A stretch of DNA of 64,000 nt from Bacillota bacterium (GCA_023409535.1 JAEYGZ010000048.1:124001-188000); one strand, 5' to 3'; shown: positions 8,290 through 18,012, numbered from the stretch's first letter. Numbers and translations are program-made. The notes: generated by a model from the letters alone, not told the origin.

Positions 8290-9245
8290 ATACTGCCAAA
8301 TTCAAATATTAAAAACCTCAATTCCTCAAAGGTGGGGATACGGTATTTTATATTCATAGGAAAATCCGCCTCATCCTCAACAGTCTCTATGGTCAGTGCA
8401 GGCCTCCAGAAATGCTCCGAATAATAATGAACCGTATTCCCCCCGCTGTCCCCTGTTTCCACCTCGTCCTCCGGCAGCTCCAGTTTGTAATTGGTGACTT
8501 TCTGCAGACGGCTGGCAAGAATCAGCTGCTTTTTATTATAGCTTTCCGGCATTCGGCTCCGATAATAATAAATAGATTTTCCCCGCGAATGAAAATCCAA
8601 GAAACCCTTTGCTTTATGATCATGAAATACCTGCATCAACGCCTTCGTCTCATTTTCACTGGCAGGATGATCCCCTTCGAACTTTTGATGCCAAAGCTGA
8701 CAGGGGAAATTACGATTGATGTCAACTCCTCTTGCATTTGCTTTCCAGTCAGCACTGGATTGCTGCAGTTCTTCGCACTGCCTTCTTAATGCATCATTAC
8801 GGATCGCTTCAAAGCCTTTTAGCGCAATCATATAACCATCGGGATTGAGAAGCGGTACGATCAGGATGGTAAAGGTCTGCAGCAGCTCATAGATGCAGGC
8901 ACCGTACAGCATCTGTTCATATTCCTCCTTCAGATGCTGATCGGTTCCATACAGCCTTAAGATCAAATCCTTCTTCTGCTGTTTATAGTTCACATAAAGC
9001 TCCGCATAATACTCCGCAATACGAAGCAGCACAATGGAATTAATGGTTTCCCTTGCATGAACTCCCCCGCAGCAGATAATGTGTTTTTGCCCAACCCCCA
9101 GCTTAAGCAAAATAATGTCACGATTGTCATGGGACTTTCCAATCGTGACATATTTTAAAATCGTATCATATTGCTTAGCCAGTGCTTTTGCATCGGTAAT
9201 CAATTTATCATAGCTATAATCAGCTTCCTTAAGATCGACAATCAT
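8280..9245 (-). CDS. M14-family zinc carboxypeptidase
   Basis: This 321-residue zinc peptidase belongs to the M14 family, whose clostridial members often trim peptidoglycan peptides (gamma-D-glutamyl-diaminopimelate type). The zinc ligands are visible as HARE (H..E) near residue 60 and as the His in LDFHSRGKS near residue 210. The catalytic Glu is in ALTIETVED near the end, and NRNFPC is also typical. No signal peptide is apparent, so it may act in the cytoplasm or forespore. The last codons overlap a 15-bp hairpin that is part of a dispersed repeat, so the C-terminus MVV may have been set by insertion of that element. The substrate is inferred from the family only. Confidence 0.85.
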   Translation of the reverse strand: MIVDLKEADYSYDKLITDAKALAKQYDTILKYVTIGKSHDNRDIILLKLGVGQKHIICCGGVHARETINSIVLLRIAEYYAELYVNYKQQKKDLILRLYGTDQHLKEEYEQMLYGACIYELLQTFTILIVPLLNPDGYMIALKGFEAIRNDALRRQCEELQQSSADWKANARGVDINRNFPCQLWHQKFEGDHPASENETKALMQVFHDHKAKGFLDFHSRGKSIYYYRSRMPESYNKKQLILASRLQKVTNYKLELPEDEVETGDSGGNTVHYYSEHFWRPALTIETVEDEADFPMNIKYRIPTFEELRFLIFEFGSMVV

Positions 9246-9414
9246 TGTAACACCTGTTAAATATTTTAATCACAGTATTATATGATGCAGTAACATTTTT
9301 ATTACAAAAATTTTATTCTGATATAAGCGAATTATAACTTATATTATTGTTATCTTCCTGTGTCAGCCTTAAAAACTTCGCTCAACCTATATTGTATTTT
9401 TCATTCTTTTTTAA

Positions 9415-10296
9415 TCATTCTACATTATAGAATATCTGGGCAATAGGTGAATCCTTGGATAATATCAAGGTATTATCATCTCCTGATAAGGAGTTCTTAG
9501 CGGCATCGAGGGAGCGAATGAAGGTATAAAACTCGCTTCTTTCAGGAGTGGAGTATGCTTCAGACAAAGTTCTCATATACTCAGCTTCCGCTTCCGCAGT
9601 GATACTTGCGGCTTTCGCTTCGGCGTTGGAGATGCTGATCGCTACCTCTCTGTCCGTTGCGTTCTGAATCTTCTGAGCCTCCGACTGGCCTTCCGCAGTA
9701 TAGGTGGCTGCGATCTGGGCGCGTTCCGATATCATACGCTCAAAAACCGCTGATTTATTATCACTGGGCAGGTCCAGGTGCTTGGTCTCAACGGAAATCA
9801 ACTCAATGCCGTATTGATCCATTGTGGTACCGATGTTATTCATAAATGCTTCATTCAGCTCTCCGTCCCTGCCGCTGATTACTTCGGTCTGGGCTAAACT
9901 GCTGATTACGTTCTTCATGGAATTATATACAATGGTGTCAATTCTGCTCTCCGCCTGAATTACTGAAGCGTTCAGGGTCTGTGCGAATTTTATGGGATCG
10001 GCAATCTTCCATAGTACATAGCTGTCGGCAACCATTGTCTTCTTATCCATAGTAATAACATCTGATTCCTGCATGTCATAAAACTGGATACTCTTCGGCA
10101 GCACCGCTATGGTATCAATAAAGGGTGTGCGCAAGGACAGTCCGGCATGGTCGACCACGCGTTCAATTTTATTAAAACGTTTGACTAAGGTAAATTGATT
10201 CTCCTTGGTTATAATCATCGTGGAAAGTAATGTAATGACTGCCGCGATGACAAGGATAAGAACAATTACTCCTGCAAATCTTCCTGTCTTTTTCAT
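9415..10296 (-). CDS. hflC: Protease modulator HflC (SPFH domain)
   Basis: HflC is a membrane-anchored SPFH/band-7 protein that forms a cage with HflK and tunes FtsH-type proteolysis. The 293-residue protein has one N-terminal membrane helix (about residues 7-28). The SPFH core follows with FTLVKRFNKIERV, and then an Ala/Glu-rich helical stretch around GQSEAQKIQNATDREVAIS. Its start codon shares one base with the stop of hflK (TAATG), so the pair is translationally coupled. Length is slightly below E. coli HflC. FtsH itself is not in the window. Confidence 0.88.
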   Translation of the reverse strand: MKKTGRFAGVIVLILVIAAVITLLSTMIITKENQFTLVKRFNKIERVVDHAGLSLRTPFIDTIAVLPKSIQFYDMQESDVITMDKKTMVADSYVLWKIADPIKFAQTLNASVIQAESRIDTIVYNSMKNVISSLAQTEVISGRDGELNEAFMNNIGTTMDQYGIELISVETKHLDLPSDNKSAVFERMISERAQIAATYTAEGQSEAQKIQNATDREVAISISNAEAKAASITAEAEAEYMRTLSEAYSTPERSEFYTFIRSLDAAKNSLSGDDNTLILSKDSPIAQIFYNVE

Positions 10297-11264
10297 TACT
10301 TTTCACCTCCCTGAATAAGGTCGTCTAAAGGAAGAAGCTTCTGTACCTCACCATTGCCGTTATCAATAATCAATTTAACATTTGGCAAGATAGCTTCCAT
10401 GCTTTCATAAAACATACGCTGCTTGGTTATGGTAGGATTTTTGATATATTCCTTAAACATCTCATTGAACTTTGCCACCTCGGCATTTGCTTCATTGATT
10501 CTTCTGGTTTTCTGCGTTTCTGCTTCCTGTAATATCTTATCTACCTGAGCGTCTGCCGTAGGCAGCTGTTCATTACGGTATTTGTTTGCATTGTTAACTG
10601 CAGTATCCTTCCCCTGCTTTGCTGTCTCAACATCCTTAAAGGCTTCCATAACCTCGGCTGTGGGCGGCTCGGAATCCTGAATTGTAATATTCACCAATTG
10701 GATACCGATATCCTGTTGTGCAAGCTTTGCCAGGATAGTTTCCTTAATTACTGCCTGTATCTCATTCTTCCCTGTGGTAATAACACTATCTACATCATAG
10801 CTGCCGACAACCATTCGGATACTGCTCTGTGCGATATTCTTTAAGATTGTTACCGGCTCTTCGGAAGCATATAATACCTTGATCGGGTCAGATACCTTAT
10901 ATTCTACGAAGAAATCGACATTCACGAAGTTAAAATCCTTTGTAATCATCATGGATTCCAATTCGATTTTTTCATTTGTTTCCATGTTATAACCGATGGA
11001 AAAGCCCTGAATGGTGGTATCCACCTTTTGTACCTTCTGAATAATGGGAATTTTAAAATGTAATCCGGCAGTATTCACGGTCTTAGCAACACCGAAGGTG
11101 GTTACAACTGCCTGCTCCTGTTCCTTTATGGTAAAGAAGGAACCAAAAGCAAAAATCATAACAATGATTACGACTACCAAAAGTCCGAAGAGCTTTGCAA
11201 AGCGTTTCATAAATTTGCCAAAGCCATTTCCGGAAGGGAAATCATAAACCTTTTTTTCGTCCAT
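10296..11264 (-). CDS. hflK: FtsH protease activity modulator HflK
   Basis: HflK is the larger SPFH partner of HflC in the membrane complex around FtsH. The protein begins MDEKKVYDFPSGNG. It has a membrane helix at about residues 24-46 and the SPFH domain with KEQEQAVVTTFGV, then the charged helical region with ETQKTRRINEANAEVAKF. The ATG at 11264 is chosen because AGAGG lies six bases before it. An upstream in-frame ATG at 11270 would overlap that site. The 322-residue protein is shorter than E. coli HflK, lacking the glycine-rich N-terminus, as is common in clostridia. It is cotranscribed with hflC. Confidence 0.88.
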   Translation of the reverse strand: MDEKKVYDFPSGNGFGKFMKRFAKLFGLLVVVIIVMIFAFGSFFTIKEQEQAVVTTFGVAKTVNTAGLHFKIPIIQKVQKVDTTIQGFSIGYNMETNEKIELESMMITKDFNFVNVDFFVEYKVSDPIKVLYASEEPVTILKNIAQSSIRMVVGSYDVDSVITTGKNEIQAVIKETILAKLAQQDIGIQLVNITIQDSEPPTAEVMEAFKDVETAKQGKDTAVNNANKYRNEQLPTADAQVDKILQEAETQKTRRINEANAEVAKFNEMFKEYIKNPTITKQRMFYESMEAILPNVKLIIDNGNGEVQKLLPLDDLIQGGEK

Positions 11265-11353
11265 ACGCATCCTCTTTCTTTTTATTGACAATATTTCATA
11301 TTGCTTCAATACTTTCTACTACTTACTTTCATTTAATTTACATACAGCAGTTG

Positions 11354-12601
11354 TCATTTTCTGATCTGCCCGTTTCCGAAGATAATGTATTTTGTTGTAG
11401 TTAAAGCCTTTAACCCCATAGGCCCTCTGGCGTGAAGCTTCTGTGTACTGATACCGATCTCTGCACCAAAGCCGAATTCATAGCCATCGGTGAATCTGGT
11501 GGAAGCATTGACATATACAGCCGCAGAGTCGATTTCATTTAAAAATTTCATTGCATTATCATAATCCTTCGTGATAATACTCTCCGAATGCTTCGTACTG
11601 TAAGTATTAATATGTGTGATTGCTTCCTCGATGCTGTCAACGATCTTAAGAGAAATAATACGGTCCAGATACTCCGTACCATAATCCTCCTCAGCGGCCG
11701 GTATAAGACCCGGCTGAAGTGCACGGGCGCGTTCATCTGCACGGATTTCAATCTCCTTTGCGTGAAGCCGGTCATAAAGCAAAGGGAGAAATTCCTTTCC
11801 TATCCCGCTATGAAGCACCAATGACTCACAGGCATTGCATACACTAAGGCGCTGGGTCTTAGCGTTATCGATAATGTCCAGTGCCATATCAAAATCAGCG
11901 GAAGCATCCACATAGATGTGGCAATTGCCGGTTCCGGTTTCAATTACGGGTACCGTGCTGTTCTCCAGAACAGTTTGAATTAGTCCTGCGCCGCCTCTGG
12001 GTATCAAGACGTCGATGTATTTGTTCAAACCCATGAACTCTCTTGCTGTCTCTCTTGAGGTATCCTCAATCAACTGCAGGGCATGCTCCTCGCAGCCGGC
12101 GTTTCGTAAACCGGATCTGAGGGCATGAACGATAGCCTGGTTTGAATGAAGCGCATCGCTTCCTCCGCGCAGAATTACGGCATTACCGGTTTTAAAGCAT
12201 AAGCTGAAGGCATCGGCGGTTACATTCGGCCTTGACTCATAGATAATACCGATCACGCCCAGAGGAACCACCTTCTGACCTATGGTAAGTCCATTGGGGC
12301 GCTGGGTCATAGACAGAACTTCGCCGATGGGGTCCTGTAAGGTGCTGATTTGTAACAATCCCTCAGCCATAGCTTCTATTCGTTCCGGTGTCAGTTTCAG
12401 ACGATCCAGCATAACATTTCTTATTCCGTGTTCTACGGCAAGCCTCATATCCTCCTCATTGGCGGCAATCAGTTCCGCTTTCGCATCCAAAAGGGCCTTT
12501 GCGCAGCTCTTCAGTGCTTCATTTTTTGCTTCCTGGCCTAATAAGCTTAAGGCAGTCGCCGCTTTCTTTGCATTGGTCCCGAGCTGTTCAAGATAAGTCA
12601 T
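11354..12601 (-). CDS. proA: Gamma-glutamyl phosphate reductase
   Basis: ProA reduces gamma-glutamyl phosphate to glutamate 5-semialdehyde with NADPH, step two of proline synthesis. The 415-residue protein has the aldehyde-dehydrogenase fold. The catalytic cysteine is in SVCNACESL, and family motifs include YESRPNVTADA, LRGGSDA and PRGGAGLI. The start ATG overlaps the stop of the folate cyclo-ligase gene in an ATGA arrangement, so the two are coupled. Together with proB at 13309-14172 it forms a proB-cyclo-ligase-proA run. Length and motifs are normal. Confidence 0.96.
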   Translation of the reverse strand: MTYLEQLGTNAKKAATALSLLGQEAKNEALKSCAKALLDAKAELIAANEEDMRLAVEHGIRNVMLDRLKLTPERIEAMAEGLLQISTLQDPIGEVLSMTQRPNGLTIGQKVVPLGVIGIIYESRPNVTADAFSLCFKTGNAVILRGGSDALHSNQAIVHALRSGLRNAGCEEHALQLIEDTSRETAREFMGLNKYIDVLIPRGGAGLIQTVLENSTVPVIETGTGNCHIYVDASADFDMALDIIDNAKTQRLSVCNACESLVLHSGIGKEFLPLLYDRLHAKEIEIRADERARALQPGLIPAAEEDYGTEYLDRIISLKIVDSIEEAITHINTYSTKHSESIITKDYDNAMKFLNEIDSAAVYVNASTRFTDGYEFGFGAEIGISTQKLHARGPMGLKALTTTKYIIFGNGQIRK

Positions 12602-13197
12602 AGTTCATATCCTCCTTTTCTATAGCAATCGATTACCCTGGTCGGTGTCAGTATCTGATTAACGCAATGGTCATACTCCTCAGCCTCTATTTGATTTACC
12701 ACCTGAAAATCATACGCAATCGCAATCTTGTAAAAATGATTCTCAGGATAGTTATCCAGATATCTGTCATAATAACCCGCACCGTAACCGACCCGGTTGC
12801 CATAACCGTCAAACGCCAAACCCGGTAACAGCATCACCTTGAAAGAACCTGCTTCAGTATCCCCACGATATCTTTTTGATTCCTCCTCCAAGGGCTCCGG
12901 CACTCCGAATTTACTTATAATCAAGCGATCCAGATTGTGAATTTGATAGAATTCCATACCGTTTGCATTCACTCTTGGAGCATAAACCTTCTTCCGGTCT
13001 GAAAACGCCTGCCGCAGAATAGCACGGGTATCTGCTTCGGTACCAAAGGAAACAAAAGCAAAAAGGCTTTCACACGTTATGTAGGCTGTTTCCGTTTGCA
13101 GCCTATTAAGTAAACTTAGATTCTGGCAGGACCGTTCTGCGCCGGTCAGCCTGTTTCGTTGTTCCTTCATCGCTTTTCGAATTTGTTCCTTGGTCAT
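12598..13197 (-). CDS. 5-formyltetrahydrofolate cyclo-ligase
   Basis: This enzyme uses ATP to convert 5-formyltetrahydrofolate to 5,10-methenyltetrahydrofolate, returning a stored or inhibitory folate to the active pool. The 199-residue protein carries the family signature LPGLAFDGYGNRVGYGAGYYDRYL in its C-terminal half (PGLAFDG, GYGAGYYDR) and the N-terminal K-EQRNRL helix. It sits between proB and proA and overlaps proA by four bases. That is an unusual partner for proline genes, and it may reflect operon convenience more than shared metabolism. The start ATG at 13197 has only a weak ribosome site. Confidence 0.93.
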   Translation of the reverse strand: MTKEQIRKAMKEQRNRLTGAERSCQNLSLLNRLQTETAYITCESLFAFVSFGTEADTRAILRQAFSDRKKVYAPRVNANGMEFYQIHNLDRLIISKFGVPEPLEEESKRYRGDTEAGSFKVMLLPGLAFDGYGNRVGYGAGYYDRYLDNYPENHFYKIAIAYDFQVVNQIEAEEYDHCVNQILTPTRVIDCYRKGGYEL

Positions 13198-13308
13198 AGT
13201 TTATACCCTGCTCCTTTAATATTCTTTAAAGGTAAATTATAATTAAATTAAAAATATCACTGCTGTTCGCTTATGTAATTCCTTTCTGCTTATGAAAAAT
13301 GCAGCTGT

Positions 13309-14172
13309 TTAATCGGTACCCTGATATTGCTTTGATACAATGTAATCCATGATATTAAAATCCTGCTTCTTATGTGATTTAAAAAGGGTTCCGACTTCAC
13401 TGCCTTCCATAATGTGCATAATGTTTCTGACATTATCACCATTCGTGATAACCATATCCGCACCGGAAGCAGTTGCAATATTGGCAGCCGACAGCTTTGT
13501 TGTCATACCGCCGGTCCCTACGCTGCTGGAGGAAGCCTTCGCCATTTGCTTCAGCTCGTCACTGAGCTCCGGAACATAGGAGATTAACCGGGCATCCTTA
13601 TTGGTATGAGGATCATCCGTATAAAGTCCGTCGATATCAGATAAGAGAATAAGAAGATCTCCCTCTACCAATGCCGTAACAATGGCGGACAGGGTATCGT
13701 TATCTCCAAAATCCAGATCCAGCTCCTCCGTTGAAACGGTATCATTTTCATTTACAATCGGGATAACACTCATATCAAATAATTCACCAAAGGTATTCTT
13801 TGCATTTATACGGCTGATGTCGTTTATCATCGTATACTTTGTCATAAGAATCTGCGCCGCGGTCTGGTTGTACTCGGCAAACAGCTTCTGATATACCATC
13901 ATGAGACTTGCCTGTCCGACAGCTGCACAGGCCTGCTTGACGGAGCGCTTTGTCGGCCGTTCTTTTAAACCCAGGGCTTTTCTTCCCACCGCTATGGCAC
14001 CGGAGGTAACAAGAATAACATCCTTGCCCTGGTTACGCAGATCGGTAAGGATGCGCACCAGCCGTTCCATCTTCTCCAGATCCAGGCTTCCTGTCTCCGG
14101 ATGAGTCAAGGAAGATGACCCGATTTTTATAATGATTCTCTTTTTATCTTTCAGCAGTTCTCTGCCCTTCAT
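13309..14172 (-). CDS. proB: Glutamate 5-kinase, short form without PUA domain
   Basis: ProB phosphorylates glutamate on the gamma-carboxyl, the regulated first step of proline synthesis. The protein shows the amino-acid-kinase fold with KIGSSSLT near the N-terminus, VTSGAIAVG, NENDTVST and VGTGGMTTKL. At 287 residues it lacks the C-terminal PUA domain of the 367-residue E. coli enzyme, so only the kinase domain is present, as in several Firmicutes. The ATG at 14172 is chosen because GGAGG stands nine bases before it. A GTG one codon earlier shares a base with the upstream stop. It appears coupled to the FAD oxidoreductase gene before it. Confidence 0.95.
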   Translation of the reverse strand: MKGRELLKDKKRIIIKIGSSSLTHPETGSLDLEKMERLVRILTDLRNQGKDVILVTSGAIAVGRKALGLKERPTKRSVKQACAAVGQASLMMVYQKLFAEYNQTAAQILMTKYTMINDISRINAKNTFGELFDMSVIPIVNENDTVSTEELDLDFGDNDTLSAIVTALVEGDLLILLSDIDGLYTDDPHTNKDARLISYVPELSDELKQMAKASSSSVGTGGMTTKLSAANIATASGADMVITNGDNVRNIMHIMEGSEVGTLFKSHKKQDFNIMDYIVSKQYQGTD

Positions 14173-14174
14173 CA

Positions 14175-15776
14175 CTATTCTCCTCCAAATTTATACTCAC
14201 CGGCGATCGCTTCGAATACTTTAATTCCGTCAATTGCCGCCGAGGTAATTCCTCCTGCGTAACCTGCACCTTCCCCACATGGATAGATCCCCCTGATATT
14301 TGCCTCAAAGCGCTCATCCCTGTGAATACGAACTGGCGAAGAGGTTCTGCTTTCAACACCGGAAAGCACGGCTTCCTCATCTGCAAAGCCATTTATCTTA
14401 TGATCAAATGCCTGTATCCCTTCTTTCAGCGCCTCAATTATCTCACCTGGGAGACACCAGCTTAAGTTGGACATCTGATAATTTCCCTTAATATTTGGGG
14501 TAATATTTCCTATTGTAACACTTTTCCGGTCATTTAACAAGTCACCGAAGAGCTGTACAGGGATCATCCCTCTGCCCGCATGATAAGCAGCCTGTTCCCA
14601 TTTTCTCTGGAATGCGATGCCGCTCAAGGGATCTGCACCGCCAAAATCCTCCGGCTGCACAGTTACAACAATAGCACTGTTGGCATTCTCTTCGTTGCGG
14701 CTGTAATTGCTCATTCCATTAACCGCAAGATGCCCCGGTTCCGAGGAAGCGTTCACTACAAAACCGCCAGGGCACATACAGAAGGAATAAACGCCTCTTC
14801 CGGCACTGGTCTGATGGGTAAGCTTATAGTCTGCAGCCGGCAGATTGCCGTATGCTTTGCCGTATTGTGTCTGACTGATCATCCTCTGCTTATGCTCTAT
14901 GCGAAAACCAACGGCAAAGGCTTTCGGGGACATCGTAAGCCCACGCTTCAAAAACATCTCAAAGGTATCTCTTGCGCTGTGCCCTATCGCGGGAATCAGA
15001 ACCCGGCATGGGACGATCTCTTTATGATCAAGCTCAACCGCCTTTATGCTTCCCTCATCAACAATCAGATCGGTCAGCTTCGTGTCAAACCGTACCTCTC
15101 CTCCCAGGCGGATAATCTCGTTACGCATATTCTCAACTACATGACGGAGTTTATCTGTCCCGATATGGGGTTTGTTTAGGTATAAAATATCCGAAGGTGC
15201 GCCAAACCGCACAAAGGTCTCCATTACCAGCCTGTAACGGTGATTGGCGTCCTTAACCATTGTATTTAACTTGCCATCCGAGAAGGTTCCCGCACCGCCT
15301 TCCCCGAATTGAACGTTGCATTCCGGCTGCAGTTCGTTGGTTTTCCAAAAATGTTCCACTGCCAGGGCACGTTTTTTTACCTCTGAGCCGCGTTCAATCA
15401 CCAAGGGCTGATATCCGCGGACAGCCAGTAAATATGCGGCAAAGAGCCCGGCGGGACCTGTTCCTGCCACTACGGGCCGTAATTTCAGGATTGAATTACC
15501 GGAGGGGACAAAGGAATATTGTTCTTTCTTTGTCAAGGAGATATTTGGGTGATTGCTTCTAAGCCAGGAGGCTTCTTTTTCCTTTGGCTCCAGGTGAAGT
15601 GTTACCTCTACGGTATAGATATATTTAATGTCTTCTTTTCTGGCATCAATGGATTTCTTTTCAATGGAATATTCTGCAATCTTATTTACAGGCACCTTTA
15701 GTGTTCTGGCAATCTCCTGCTTTAAATTCGCCTCCGAATGTTTTAACGGCAGCTTCAGCTGCGTAATTCGTATCAT
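14175..15776 (-). CDS. NAD(P)/FAD-dependent oxidoreductase, COG2509 type
   Basis: This is a 533-residue flavoprotein of the widespread but poorly characterised COG2509 group. A small alpha/beta N-terminal domain (about residues 1-95) precedes the FAD-binding Rossmann motif GTGPAGLFAA. Other readable parts are ERGSEVKKRA, FGEGGAGTFSDGKLNT and the C-terminal GEGAGYAGGITSAA, which closes the FAD site. The ATG at 15776 follows GAGG by six bases. It lies directly upstream of proB, and its reaction is unknown. Other members have been annotated as dehydrogenases without biochemical proof, so no substrate is claimed. Confidence 0.88.
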   Translation of the reverse strand: MIRITQLKLPLKHSEANLKQEIARTLKVPVNKIAEYSIEKKSIDARKEDIKYIYTVEVTLHLEPKEKEASWLRSNHPNISLTKKEQYSFVPSGNSILKLRPVVAGTGPAGLFAAYLLAVRGYQPLVIERGSEVKKRALAVEHFWKTNELQPECNVQFGEGGAGTFSDGKLNTMVKDANHRYRLVMETFVRFGAPSDILYLNKPHIGTDKLRHVVENMRNEIIRLGGEVRFDTKLTDLIVDEGSIKAVELDHKEIVPCRVLIPAIGHSARDTFEMFLKRGLTMSPKAFAVGFRIEHKQRMISQTQYGKAYGNLPAADYKLTHQTSAGRGVYSFCMCPGGFVVNASSEPGHLAVNGMSNYSRNEENANSAIVVTVQPEDFGGADPLSGIAFQRKWEQAAYHAGRGMIPVQLFGDLLNDRKSVTIGNITPNIKGNYQMSNLSWCLPGEIIEALKEGIQAFDHKINGFADEEAVLSGVESRTSSPVRIHRDERFEANIRGIYPCGEGAGYAGGITSAAIDGIKVFEAIAGEYKFGGE

Positions 15777-15820
15777 ACTATCCCTCATTCCTGCGTTTGC
15801 CTACACATATTTTAAATATA

Positions 15821-17065
15821 TCATACAAACGAATTCTTTCTGCCTGCAGACAGCCCTGCCAGATAACCGGAGCTCCAGGCCCATTGCAGATTATAGCCGC
15901 CGCAGGTGCCGTCTACATCCACTAATTCACCTGCGAAATAAAGCCTGTCAGAAAGCTTTGATTCCATTGTAGCAGTATGGATTTCCTCAGTTGCGACACC
16001 GCCTGCGCAAACCTGCGCCTGTTCAAAGGAGTTGGTTCCGTTAATCCTGAGCTTATGATGCTTGATCTGATGCACCACTGCTTCAAGCTCCTTCTCAGAC
16101 ACTTTTCCTGAGGGCTTCGTCGGATCGGTATTTGCTTCCTTCAGTAAAATGTAATTTAATTTATGATTGAATAATCCGATCATTATTTCTTCAAAGGTTT
16201 TTCCCGGATTCTGCTTTATCCTCTGCTTTAGCAGCGCTCCCAGCTGTTGTTCCGATAATTCTTTCATATAATCCAGCTGCAGCCAGGGATTTCTTCCCTG
16301 ATCCAGAGCCCTGGAGAGGAATCTGCTTACCTGGAGTACCGGAATGCCCGAGATACCGTAATCGGTAAAGATAACCTCCCCTTCCTCATAGGCCAGCCTG
16401 TCCGAATCTGCATAAGCCGTAACCGCAGCCTGTATCCGGACTCCGGAGACGGTCTTGCAGGCTTTATCCGGGGATTTCAGCTGCACCAGCGCCGGAAGCG
16501 GCTTAATGATACGATGTCCGAACCCTTTTGCCAGGGTATAACCGCTTCCGTCCGATCCCAGCCGGGGGGAGGCACAACCTCCGGTTGCCAGGATCAGGCT
16601 TCTGCCTGCATACGAACGGCTCTTATTCTCTGCATCTTCCGTGATTACGTTATAATTTGGCTCACGGATATCTGCGACCTTCTCGCCATAACAAAATGTA
16701 ATACCAAGCCTGGAGCATTCCAGGAGTAAGACCTGTACAACACTGGCAGCCTGTTCGGAATTCGGGTAATAATAACCGTCTCTTTCCTTTGGATAAATCC
16801 CCAGCTCCGTAAAAAAATCAAGTGTTTTCCGGACATCAAAACAAGACAGCACCTTCATTGCAAATGCGCTGTCATCGGAGCGGTAGCATCCGGGAGACTG
16901 GAGATGATTCGTAAAATTACACTTTCCGTTTCCCGTTGCCAATATTTTTTTACCGGCCTTTTCCTTTTGCTCTATCACGAGCACCGTGCTTCCAAGCCTT
17001 GCGGCTGTAATTGCAGCCACGAGTCCGGAAGCACCGGCACCCACGACGATTACGTCATAGTTCAC
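15821..17065 (-). CDS. HI0933/YhiN-family FAD-dependent oxidoreductase
   Basis: The protein has 414 residues and belongs to the HI0933-like flavoproteins (often labelled aminoacetone oxidase family). It shows VVGAGASGLVAA at residues 7-18, ATGNGKCNFTN, LATGGCA and the C-terminal FAGELVDVDGTCGGYNLQWAW that completes the FAD pocket. It is followed after 45 bp by the COG2509 flavoprotein, so two distinct flavoproteins of unknown function are adjacent. The function is not known with certainty for the family, and possible RNA-modification or oxidase roles remain unproven. Confidence 0.88.
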   Translation of the reverse strand: MNYDVIVVGAGASGLVAAITAARLGSTVLVIEQKEKAGKKILATGNGKCNFTNHLQSPGCYRSDDSAFAMKVLSCFDVRKTLDFFTELGIYPKERDGYYYPNSEQAASVVQVLLLECSRLGITFCYGEKVADIREPNYNVITEDAENKSRSYAGRSLILATGGCASPRLGSDGSGYTLAKGFGHRIIKPLPALVQLKSPDKACKTVSGVRIQAAVTAYADSDRLAYEEGEVIFTDYGISGIPVLQVSRFLSRALDQGRNPWLQLDYMKELSEQQLGALLKQRIKQNPGKTFEEIMIGLFNHKLNYILLKEANTDPTKPSGKVSEKELEAVVHQIKHHKLRINGTNSFEQAQVCAGGVATEEIHTATMESKLSDRLYFAGELVDVDGTCGGYNLQWAWSSGYLAGLSAGRKNSFV

Positions 17066-17161
17066 GTACGCAGCCCCCTGTAATCAATTTTGTTTCATTA
17101 TATTTAATCGGAGGCATTATTTCAAGCATAACTTTATGCAGCAAGGCCCACAAAGAGACAA

Positions 17162-17196
17162 CTAAAGACTTCTATTGCAATTAACCGAAGTCTTAG
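17162..17196 (-). terminator. Hairpin at the end of the BofC-like gene
   Basis: CTAAAGACTTC (17162-17172) pairs with GAAGTCTTAG (17187-17196) and overlaps the stop codon at 17193-17195. The minus-strand tail TTGTCTCTTTGTG is only moderately T-rich, so termination is probable rather than certain. Confidence 0.5.
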
Positions 17197-17852
17197 CTGG
17201 AGAAACTCTCAAGCAAGGAGTAAAGCTCGTCCAAGCTATTGACATAAATACCCTGACTGAGATTGATCCTGTCTTCTTCCGAAAGCTCGCTGGCCAGAAT
17301 ATGAGTATTTTTAAATATACTCTTTAAATCGCTGTTATAAACCACAATATACCCGTCCTTGACTACAACATAGAAACGGAAGGGTACCAAATCCTCATTA
17401 TAGGTTTTACGGAGTACAATGGTATCTGAAGAGAAACGTACCATCTCATAAGAGATTAAGCCCTTATTGTAATCGGATAACGGCATATCATCCATATAAC
17501 CGGTCAGATAATCCTCCACCTGGTCACGGGTTAAACCAACAAGATAGGCAGGCGGATTCAATTCCTGGGTATCAGTTTGTTCCGTTTTCATATTATAGGT
17601 TTCAAGAATATAATTTGTTGTCGGTTGAACTGTAATGTCAGGCTCATCATTTGTCATAACCGTTTCATTATCCGATACAGAAGGTGTCGGGCTGATGAGT
17701 TGGGTAAGGGCAAGGAGCTGATCCTTGTGTTCAACCGCCTTCTCATTAAAGTTATTTAAAGCATGCAGATAGCTTATATAATAGCATGTAATAAACATTA
17801 CACACAACATAGCAAAGCTTCCGAAATAAATTGCGACCCTTTTCAGCTTCAT
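17193..17852 (-). CDS. Membrane-anchored BofC-like protein
   Basis: This 219-residue protein has one N-terminal membrane helix (about residues 7-28) and a Ser/Thr/Pro-rich linker (about 50-85). The C-terminal domain contains LVGLTRDQVEDYL and VVVKDGYIVVYNSD. The GLTRDQVEDYL repeat-like segment and the C-terminal region resemble the BofC C-terminal domain, which in Bacillus helps time SpoIVB signalling across the forespore membranes. The match is by eye and weak, and the linker differs from BofC. The ATG at 17852 has GGAG six bases upstream, whereas the ATG four codons earlier would bury that site. It stands alone, divergent from kimA. A general sporulation or envelope role is an inference. 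Confidence 0.55.
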   Translation of the reverse strand: MKLKRVAIYFGSFAMLCVMFITCYYISYLHALNNFNEKAVEHKDQLLALTQLISPTPSVSDNETVMTNDEPDITVQPTTNYILETYNMKTEQTDTQELNPPAYLVGLTRDQVEDYLTGYMDDMPLSDYNKGLISYEMVRFSSDTIVLRKTYNEDLVPFRFYVVVKDGYIVVYNSDLKSIFKNTHILASELSEEDRINLSQGIYVNSLDELYSLLESFSS

Positions 17853-17967
17853 AAAACTCTCCATTTCAAACTTGTCATTCCTTCGGCTTTATTATCTCCA
17901 AAATTTAGGAGTTTATACAATATTTCACATAAATTTGCCAAAGAAGGACAGATCATCTAAGATTAAT

Positions 17968-18012
17968 GAAATCTTTATATGGATGGAGAATTCTTAACGA
18001 AATCTTTATATG
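17968..18012 (+). repeat. 31-bp-spaced direct repeat before kimA
   Basis: GAAATCTTTATATG occurs at 17968-17981 and again at 17999-18012. It is followed by a TATAAT box at 18021-18026 without a good -35 element. The placement just upstream of the -10 box suggests an activator site or chance AT-rich repetition. The rest of the intergenic region shows nothing clear. Confidence 0.5.
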
